Shown here in pieces: positions 57,670-64,000 of a stretch of DNA of 64,000 nt; position 1 is the stretch's first letter, and each line of letters opens with the position of its first letter. Source of the DNA: Oxalobacter sp. (lineage in GTDB: Bacteria; Pseudomonadota; Gammaproteobacteria; Burkholderiales; Burkholderiaceae_D); assembly GCA_018384065.1 (NCBI GenBank), contig JAHAYL010000056.1:1-64000 (forward strand). The letters are read 5' to 3'. The notes below the pieces were generated by a model. That model did no database searches and was not told where the DNA came from. It saw nothing but the letters and a program-made list of their open reading frames with translations. Position numbers and translations under genes: made by a program.

Positions 57670-58196
57670 TTCAGGTAGGACTCCAGTATAGGGGTGTAAC
57701 CACCGGTTGCTTTCAGGATGATATCGCAGACTTCACGGACAGCACCATCCCCGCCGGCATTCTTTGTCACGATGTCCACACGGTCAATGACTTCCGGATG
57801 GGCATTGTTGACGGCAAAAGAGACACCGACCCGTGTAATGGCTGGCAGGTCGATGACATCGTCGCCGATATAAGCGCATTCTTCTGCGGTTAATCCGGTT
57901 TTCTCCAGCAGGATGGCCAAGGCTTCCTGTTTCTGGTTTGCGCCCTGGATGATATGGGCAATCTCGATATCGGCAGCCCGGCGGTTGGTGACCGGTGTAT
58001 TGCGTGCGCTGATGATGGCGGTTCCAATGCCAGCCCGTTTCAGGAAACGGATACCCAGCCCGTCACGGACATGGAAACTCTTGAAGGTCTCTCCATCGGG
58101 ACCGTAATGCATCTTTCCATCGGTGAGGACCCCATCAACATCAAAGATGACCATTTTGATCCTGGCAAGCCTTGCCTGCAGTGATTGCCTGTCCAT
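57666..58196 (-). CDS. kdsC: 3-deoxy-D-manno-octulosonate 8-phosphate phosphatase
   Basis: A protein of 176 residues, a tetrameric HAD phosphatase that makes free Kdo. Motif I is IFDVDGVLTDGKMHY, with nucleophile and acid-base Asp. Motif II is AIISARNT, and AYIGDDVIDLPAI holds the metal-binding Asp residues. It has no cap domain, as expected for KdsC. Its start overlaps the kdsD stop by one base (TGATG). Confidence 0.95.
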   Translation of the reverse strand: MDRQSLQARLARIKMVIFDVDGVLTDGKMHYGPDGETFKSFHVRDGLGIRFLKRAGIGTAIISARNTPVTNRRAADIEIAHIIQGANQKQEALAILLEKTGLTAEECAYIGDDVIDLPAITRVGVSFAVNNAHPEVIDRVDIVTKNAGGDGAVREVCDIILKATGGYTPILESYLK

Positions 58197-59185
58197 CAGA
58201 TCACCTTCGCCACTGTCAGGTCATGGATATGCAGGGCACCTGTCAACCTGCCGTCCCCATCGGTCACCAACAGCTGGTTGATGCGGTATTTCTCCATGAT
58301 GGAAACCGCTTCCACCGCCATCCTTTCAGGACGGATGGTCCTTGGATTCCTGGTCATGACTTCATCGATGACCATTGCCCGTAAATCCCATTGTTTCTCA
58401 ATCAGCCGGCGGAGGTCTCCGTCCGTAAAGACGCCAACTGCCTTGCCTTCCCCATCAGTCACTGCTGTCATGGCCATGCCTTTCTTGGTGATTTCAAACA
58501 GGGCGTCAAACAGTTTCGTCCCTGTCTGGACAACAGGGACTTCATCACCTTTACGCATGATATCGGAAACATGGGTCAGCAGACGCCTGCCTAATGCACC
58601 GCCAGGATGTGACCGGGCGAAATCTTCTTCATGGAATCCCTTGGCATCCAATGCAGCCACAGCAAGTGCATCACCTAATGCAAGTGTCACGGTTGTGCTG
58701 GCTGTCGGTGCCAGGTTCAGCGGGCAGGCTTCGCGTTCAACATGCAGGTTCAGATGGATGTCCGATACTTTTGCCATGCTTGAAACGGGATTGCCTGTCA
58801 TGGCGATGAAGCGGGATCCCATGCGTTTGATGATCGGGGCGATTGCCAGGATTTCCGCGGCTTCCCCGGAATAGGAAATGCCGATGAAGACATCTTCTTT
58901 GGTAATCATGCCCAGGTCACCATGCATGGCTTCAGCAGGATGCACAAACATCGCCGGGGTTCCAGTGGATGCCAGGGTTGCCGCAATCTTGCGTGCGATA
59001 TGCCCGGATTTGCCAATGCCGGAGACAACAACCCGCCCTTTGCAGTCCAGCAGCAAAGAAACGGATTCAGCAAAGTTGGCTGAATCCTCATGTTTCAGAC
59101 GGTTCCTGAGTGCTTCCAGTTCCTGGGATTCGATACGGAGGGTGTCATCTGCCAGTTTCAGGGCGCGTTCTTTATCAATCGGCAT
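58196..59185 (-). CDS. kdsD: Arabinose-5-phosphate isomerase
   Basis: A protein of 329 residues that turns ribulose-5-phosphate into arabinose-5-phosphate, the first step of Kdo synthesis. The N-terminal SIS domain (about 40-175) has VVVSGIGKSGHIARKIAATLASTGTPAMFVHPAEAMHGDLG. Two CBS domains (about 205-329) follow, with the HPGGALGRRLL linker. The ATG at 59185 (MPIDKERAL) is preferred to the upstream start at 59245. It is first in the kdsD-kdsC-lptC-lptA-lptB-rpoN-hpf run. Confidence 0.95.
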   Translation of the reverse strand: MPIDKERALKLADDTLRIESQELEALRNRLKHEDSANFAESVSLLLDCKGRVVVSGIGKSGHIARKIAATLASTGTPAMFVHPAEAMHGDLGMITKEDVFIGISYSGEAAEILAIAPIIKRMGSRFIAMTGNPVSSMAKVSDIHLNLHVEREACPLNLAPTASTTVTLALGDALAVAALDAKGFHEEDFARSHPGGALGRRLLTHVSDIMRKGDEVPVVQTGTKLFDALFEITKKGMAMTAVTDGEGKAVGVFTDGDLRRLIEKQWDLRAMVIDEVMTRNPRTIRPERMAVEAVSIMEKYRINQLLVTDGDGRLTGALHIHDLTVAKVI

Positions 59186-59402
59186 GGTCAATGTATTTTT
59201 TATCACTAAGCAGAAGTATAAACCGAAAAAGCCCCGGAGAGTCATTCAGGCATGAATCCTGCTTATCAAAAGGCAGCGGGTTCCTCTTGGAAAATGGTCA
59301 ATGTACCCGAAAAACGTATTTTTTCAGGACATCCCGCATTGAATAGGCGATAATATCAACAGCCTTCCTTTTTAATCCATTCAACCGGTCAGGTCATTGC
59401 CC

Positions 59403-61409
59403 ATGCACATGCAGTCGTCCCTTGAATTTGTCCTGCTCATGCTGGGGACGGCAGTGATTGGTGTCTTGGCTTTCCGTTATTTCAAACTGCCTTCCATCCT
59501 GGGGTACCTGGCTGTCGGTGTCGTGGTCGGACCATATGCCATGGGGCTTGTCAGTGATGCGGTGCCATTGCAGGGGCTTGCTGAATTCGGGGTCGTGTTC
59601 CTGATGTTCACCGTCGGGCTGGAATTTTCATTCAAGCAGTTGATGGCCATGCGGAAAATCGTTTTCGGACTGGGGTTCGCCCAAGTCACGGCTTCTGTCA
59701 TTGTCGCCATCATTGTTTCAGGCATCATGGCGCTCTTTATCCCGGAACTTGGGATGTCATGGCAGGCGGCGTTTGCCCTTGGCGGTGCATGGGCGCTTTC
59801 ATCCACGGCAATTGTCACCAAGATGCTTGCTGACCGGATGGAGCTTGAAACGGAGTATGGACGGCGGGTTATCGGAATCCTGCTTTTCCAGGATATCGCA
59901 ATCGTCATCCTCCTGATGATTGTCCCTTCCCTGGCTTCGGATTCAGGCAATATCTGGATAGATGTCGGGCTGACTTTGGCAAAGGTGGTTTTTGCGTTGG
60001 GTGTCATGTTCCTGATCGGGAAACAGGTGATGAACCGCTGGCTGGGGATTGTTGCTGGGACAGGTTCCCAGGAACTCTTCATGCTGAACCTGCTGTTGAT
60101 GACCCTGGGGGCTGCATGGATTACGGAGACAATCGGGCTTTCCCTTGAACTGGGTGCTTTTGTGGCAGGCATGCTCATTGCGGAAACCCGTTACCGGCAT
60201 GAGGTTGAAACGGATATCAAGTCTTTCCGGGATGTGCTGCTGGGACTGTATTTCATCACCATCGGCATGATGCTCAACCTATGGCTGGTCAGGGACCGGT
60301 GGTGGGTCATCCTCATCATGATTGTCTGCGCCTTTATCTTCCAGTTCGGTGTGACGGCCATCGTCACCCGTTTCTTCGGGGCATCCAAGGGCATCAGCAT
60401 CAAGGTCGCATTGGTCCTTTCACAGGCCAGTGAATTCAGTTTTGTCCTGGTCAATCAGGTTGCCAACCATAATATGATTGAGCCATGGTTCTATCAGGCG
60501 ACGCTGGCATCCATGGTTGTCTCAATGCTGATGGCACCGTTCATCATCCTCAATGCCGATAAGATTGTTTCGCGGTTTTCAATGGATGAATGGATGAAGC
60601 GGTCGGTGGAACTGACCAAGATTGCCAGCCAGACCATGCTGCTTCGCAAGCATGTGATTATCTGTGGTTTTGGCAAGACAGGGCAGGCGGTCGCCAGGCT
60701 GCTGGCGGAACAGGATATCCCATACAGGGCATTGGACCTGGATCCAGAGCGTGTCAGGAAAGCCGAGATTGCCGGGGAAAAGGTTTCGTATGCAGACGGT
60801 ACCCGGCGTGAGGCATTGGTTGCAGCAGGCATTGACCGTGCTTCAAGTGTCATCATTACGTTGGACCGGATAGATGCCGCAATGCGGGTGCTGCACTATG
60901 CCAAGAGCGTTGCCCCAGATGTCCCAGTCATTGTCCGGTGCAATGATGAGGGGGATTTTGACCGGTTCAGGCAGGCGGGAGCCGATGAGGTTGTGCCTGA
61001 AGTCCTCGAATGTTCCCTTGTCCTGGCTTCCAGTGCCATGCTGGCCGCTGGGGTTTCCATGAAGCAGATCCTGCGGCGTGTCAGGGCTGCCAGGATGTCA
61101 CGGTATGCCAACCTGCGGGAATATTTCCACGGAGACCGGGATGCCGCTTTGATGGAAGATGCCTCACGCTATCTCCATTCAGTACGTGTCCCTCCCGGAT
61201 CACCTGTCATCGGGCAGGGTGTGCAGGATATCCCGTTTCCTGAACCCAAGGCTGATGTGGTCGCGGTTGTCCGTCATGCTGTCAAGTTGGAAGCCGGTCC
61301 AGGAATCAGGATTGAGGAGGATGATGTTCTTGTCTTGCGGGGAGGCAGGGACAGTGTTGTCGGTGCTGAGGAATATATTTTCCGTGCTGAAGGGAAACAG
61401 ATGCCATGA
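59403..61409 (+). CDS. CPA2 family monovalent cation:proton antiporter with TrkA domain
   Basis: A protein of 668 residues, of the KefB/KefC/YbaL type. About 12 membrane helices (1-385) include the SSTAIVTKML and LGAFVAGMLIAETRYRHEVE segments. A Rossmann TrkA-N domain starts at VIICGFGKTGQAVARLLAEQ. A C-terminal TrkA-C domain has VPPGSPVIGQGV and closes the protein. Such proteins couple K+ (or Na+) efflux to H+ entry under nucleotide or thiol control. The ATG at 59403 is chosen; an in-frame TTG at 59397 is less likely. It is divergent from kdsD and stops in a hairpin shared with uvrA. Confidence 0.9.
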   Translation: MHMQSSLEFVLLMLGTAVIGVLAFRYFKLPSILGYLAVGVVVGPYAMGLVSDAVPLQGLAEFGVVFLMFTVGLEFSFKQLMAMRKIVFGLGFAQVTASVIVAIIVSGIMALFIPELGMSWQAAFALGGAWALSSTAIVTKMLADRMELETEYGRRVIGILLFQDIAIVILLMIVPSLASDSGNIWIDVGLTLAKVVFALGVMFLIGKQVMNRWLGIVAGTGSQELFMLNLLLMTLGAAWITETIGLSLELGAFVAGMLIAETRYRHEVETDIKSFRDVLLGLYFITIGMMLNLWLVRDRWWVILIMIVCAFIFQFGVTAIVTRFFGASKGISIKVALVLSQASEFSFVLVNQVANHNMIEPWFYQATLASMVVSMLMAPFIILNADKIVSRFSMDEWMKRSVELTKIASQTMLLRKHVIICGFGKTGQAVARLLAEQDIPYRALDLDPERVRKAEIAGEKVSYADGTRREALVAAGIDRASSVIITLDRIDAAMRVLHYAKSVAPDVPVIVRCNDEGDFDRFRQAGADEVVPEVLECSLVLASSAMLAAGVSMKQILRRVRAARMSRYANLREYFHGDRDAALMEDASRYLHSVRVPPGSPVIGQGVQDIPFPEPKADVVAVVRHAVKLEAGPGIRIEEDDVLVLRGGRDSVVGAEEYIFRAEGKQMP

Positions 61410-61430
61410 GGTTCCCTTGATAGGAACCTC
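61408..61430. other. Hairpin spanning both stop codons of convergent genes
   Basis: A perfect 8-bp stem GAGGTTCC/GGAACCTC with a 7-nt loop. It covers the stop of the antiporter (+) and of uvrA (-). Neither strand has a T-run. Confidence 0.45.
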
Positions 61431-64000
61431 ATCCTTCCCTGTTGCCAGTCACCTGTTTTCCCGTTGCCTTCCGTGGTGTGGTTTTGCTGTGGCTGGTGCC
61501 TGCCGCCGTTTTCTTCCGGGGTTTCAGCATAGCCCCCAGATACCTGCCTGTGATGCTGGCAGGGTTCTGGACGATGGTTTCCGGTGTTCCTTCCGCAATG
61601 ACCTGACCGCCCCGGGCACCGCCTTCAGGTCCCAGGTCGATGATCCAATCAGCAGTCTTGATGATATCCAAGTTGTGCTCAATGACAACCACGGTATTGC
61701 CTTGGTCACGCAGGCGGTGGATGACTTTCAGGAGCATATCGATATCTTGGAAATGCAGGCCTGTTGTCGGTTCATCCAGGATATACAGGGTGCGTCCTGT
61801 ATCCCGTTTGGACAGTTCCAATGACAGTTTCACACGTTGGGCTTCCCCACCTGACAGGGTTGTCGCACTCTGGCCAAGCTGGATATAGCCCAGTCCGACA
61901 TCCAGCAGGGTTTTCAGGCGTCTCGCAATGGATGGGATGGCATTGAAAAAGCCATAGGCTTCTTCGACGGTCATGTCCAGGACATCTGAGATGTTCTTGT
62001 CCCGGTATGTGATTTCAAGGGTTTCCCGGTTATAGCGTCTGCCATGGCAGACATCACAGGGGACATACATGTCAGGCAGGAAATGCATGGCGACTTTCAG
62101 CACACCATCACCTTGGCAGGATTCACACCGGCCACCTTTGACGTTGAAGGAAAAACGGCCGGCTGAATATCCCCGTTCCCGTGATTGCGGGACGTCTGCG
62201 AAGAGTTCCCGGATAGGTGTGAACAGTCCAGTATAAGTTGCAGGGTTTGAACGGGGTGTCCGTCCAATCGGTGCCTGGTTTACGGCGATTACCTTGTCAA
62301 AATGCTCAATGCCTTCGATGGATTCATAGGGGGCTGGTTCTGTCTGTGTCCCGTTGATACGCTGTGCCACAGCTGCATACAGTGTATCGTTGACCAATGT
62401 CGATTTGCCCGATCCAGAAACACCGGTCACACAGGTCAACAGACCGACAGGCAATGTCATTGTCACCTGCTTCAGGTTGTTGCCACACGCACCATGCACA
62501 ATCAGACTGCGTTCAGGGTCTGGCGCAATCCGCTGGGAGGGGACAGGGATTGTCTTGATGCCATTCAGGTATTGTGCGGTCAGCGAGGTTTCCGATGCCA
62601 GGAGGGTTTCAGGGGTTCCGATGGCAACAACATTCCCGCCATGCTCACCGGCTCCCGGTCCCATATCCACGATAAAGTCGGCTGAACGGATGGCGTCCTC
62701 ATCATGTTCCACTACAATCACTGTGTTGCTGATGTCACGCAGGTGTTTCAGGGTAGCGATGAGGCGGTCGTTGTCCCGCTGGTGCAGGCCGATGGAAGGT
62801 TCATCCAAGACATACATGACACCGGTCAGTCCGCTGCCGATCTGTGATGCCAGGCGTATCCGTTGGGATTCTCCGCCAGACAGTGTTTCAGCACTGCGTT
62901 CCAGTGACAGGTAATCAAGTCCCACATTATTGAGGAAACGCAGGCGTGAAACCACTTCATTGAGGATCCGGGTGGCAATGGTTTTTTTTGCGCCTGTCAG
63001 GGACAGTGTCTCAAAATAATCCAAGGCTTCACCCAGGGACATACGGGTCACTTCATGGATAGCCCGTTTCTGGCTGTTTTCCCCGATGCAGACGGCAAGT
63101 GCTTCCCGACGGAGCCTTGCGCCCTTGCAGGTTGGGCATGGCCTTTCACCGATCAGTTTTGACAGTTCTTCCTTGACTGCCATGGAATCAGATTCCCGGA
63201 ACCGGCGTTCCAGGTTGTGCAGGACACCCTCAAAAGGATGTTCCCTTATCCAAGGCATGCCCTGACGGTTGAGGGTGATGAACGGGATTTTTTCATCACC
63301 AGAACCGAAGACCAGGATATGCTGGATGCGTTCAGGGAGCTCTTGGAAGGGGGTGTCCAGGTCAAAGTCGTAGTGCATGGCGATTGACTGGAGCATCTGG
63401 AACAGCATGGGATTGCGCCTGTCCCAGCCTTTCAATGCGCCGGCAGCCAAGGAGAGCCCTGGATGCTGCACAACCCGTTTGGGGTCGAAAAACTCGATGT
63501 GCCCGATACCATCACAGTCTGGACAGGCTCCCATGGGATTGTTGAAGGAGAACAGGCGGGGTTCCAGTTCCGCCAAAGACCAGCCGCATTCCGGACAGGC
63601 AAACCGGTTCGAGAAGACCTGTTCTTCATCGGTTTCCATATTGAGGACGGTTGCTTTGCCATCCGCGATACGCAGGGCGGTTTCAAAACTTTCTGCCAGG
63701 CGTTGCCGGATATCGGTGTTGATCCGTAACCGGTCAACTACAACATCAATCGAATGTTTCTCGTTTTTCTTCAAGGCAGGCAGGTCATCTGACAGCTTGA
63801 TTTCAGCTGGTCTGGTACCGCTCTGGATCCTGAAACGGATGAATCCCTGTGCCTGCAGCTGTTCAAACAGGTCACTGTGCTCCCCTTTCCTTGCGGTGAT
63901 GACAGGTGCCAGGATCATCAGCCGGGTCCCTTCAGGCAATGCAAGGGTGGCATCCACCATCTGGGAAACAGACTGTGCTGCAAGTGCATGCCCAGGATGG
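61429..64000 (-). CDS. uvrA: Excinuclease ABC subunit A (5' part outside the window)
   Basis: About 857 residues of a protein normally near 940; the N-terminal part with the first Walker A lies beyond the right edge. The visible frame reads [16 protein letters not shown] at the edge, continuous with the family. Cysteine pairs CPEC/CPDC and [14 protein letters not shown] are zinc modules. [15 protein letters not shown] and [15 protein letters not shown] are the two ABC signatures, and [14 protein letters not shown] is the second Walker [14 protein letters not shown] and [13 protein letters not shown] are the Walker B regions. The basic C-terminal tail ([23 protein letters not shown]) is long. 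UvrA recognises DNA damage with UvrB. Confidence 0.97.
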   Translation of the reverse strand, partial: HPGHALAAQSVSQMVDATLALPEGTRLMILAPVITARKGEHSDLFEQLQAQGFIRFRIQSGTRPAEIKLSDDLPALKKNEKHSIDVVVDRLRINTDIRQRLAESFETALRIADGKATVLNMETDEEQVFSNRFACPECGWSLAELEPRLFSFNNPMGACPDCDGIGHIEFFDPKRVVQHPGLSLAAGALKGWDRRNPMLFQMLQSIAMHYDFDLDTPFQELPERIQHILVFGSGDEKIPFITLNRQGMPWIREHPFEGVLHNLERRFRESDSMAVKEELSKLIGERPCPTCKGARLRREALAVCIGENSQKRAIHEVTRMSLGEALDYFETLSLTGAKKTIATRILNEVVSRLRFLNNVGLDYLSLERSAETLSGGESQRIRLASQIGSGLTGVMYVLDEPSIGLHQRDNDRLIATLKHLRDISNTVIVVEHDEDAIRSADFIVDMGPGAGEHGGNVVAIGTPETLLASETSLTAQYLNGIKTIPVPSQRIAPDPERSLIVHGACGNNLKQVTMTLPVGLLTCVTGVSGSGKSTLVNDTLYAAVAQRINGTQTEPAPYESIEGIEHFDKVIAVNQAPIGRTPRSNPATYTGLFTPIRELFADVPQSRERGYSAGRFSFNVKGGRCESCQGDGVLKVAMHFLPDMYVPCDVCHGRRYNRETLEITYRDKNISDVLDMTVEEAYGFFNAIPSIARRLKTLLDVGLGYIQLGQSATTLSGGEAQRVKLSLELSKRDTGRTLYILDEPTTGLHFQDIDMLLKVIHRLRDQGNTVVVIEHNLDIIKTADWIIDLGPEGGARGGQVIAEGTPETIVQNPASITGRYLGAMLKPRKKTAAGTSHSKTTPRKATGKQVTGNREG

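Overview
The window looks like a chromosomal segment of an Oxalobacter-type betaproteobacterium (Burkholderiales, Oxalobacteraceae), roughly 50% G+C by eye. The strongest pointer is a full-length oxalyl-CoA decarboxylase gene (oxc, 15734..17431) with codon use typical of a very highly expressed gene. Gene orders common in betaproteobacteria support this: rplU-rpmA-obgE-proB with rppH and a CNP1-like gene, kdsD-kdsC-lptC-lptA-lptB-rpoN-hpf, and a Burkholderiales-type trimeric porin. The Oxc protein differs at many positions from the O. formigenes enzyme as I recall it, so I would not name the species.

Layout. 1-7.1 kb: panE, fhs (formate-tetrahydrofolate ligase), divergent ffh, a small SWIB protein, proS. 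7.2-15.2 kb: rppH, CNP1-like, proB, obgE, rpmA, rplU, then divergent murJ and convergent uup. 15.3-18.4 kb: tRNA-Arg(CCT), the oxc transcription unit with two FNR-like palindromes in its promoter, and a spermidine-synthase-like gene. 18.5-24.1 kb: a leftward run of panB, DUF486, folK, pcnB, a HAD phosphatase, hda and an AI-2E family transporter; several of these overlap. 24.2-32.1 kb: purM, tRNA-Arg(CCG), an amidase, tsaE, queG, xerD, plsY, glnS. 32.2-37.7 kb: a tandem pair of M48 lipoprotein proteases, a glutathione S-transferase, pyrD, aat, a TIR-like gene and a zinc-ribbon NUDIX gene. 37.8-40.6 kb: initiator tRNA-Met, a 0.75 kb gene-poor AT-rich stretch, the porin and a BrnT/BrnA toxin-antitoxin pair. 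40.6-49.1 kb: rarA, nudF, cspA, a Bcr/CflA-type MFS pump, a thioesterase, ETF-ubiquinone oxidoreductase, pgm and a methyltransferase. 49.1-53.7 kb: small membrane or exported proteins of unknown function, tRNA-Pro(GGG) and a 12-repeat SEL1 protein. 53.8-64 kb: hpf-rpoN-lptBAC-kdsCD, a CPA2 antiporter with a TrkA domain, and uvrA, which runs off the right edge.

How the genes fit together. Oxc turns oxalyl-CoA into formyl-CoA and CO2. Fhs could route formate into the folate one-carbon pool. PanB and PanE carry out consecutive steps of pantothenate (CoA precursor) synthesis, although they are not adjacent. The LPS block joins Kdo synthesis (KdsD, KdsC) to LPS export (LptA, LptB, LptC). No CRISPR array, insertion sequence, prophage or rRNA was seen.

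The items most worth a second look are the TIR-like gene set between a NUDIX gene and aat, the oxc promoter with a class-II-positioned FNR-like palindrome, the BrnTA tandem operator-like repeat, a predicted near-leaderless murJ mRNA, and two adjacent membrane-anchored proteins that look like diverged paralogues.
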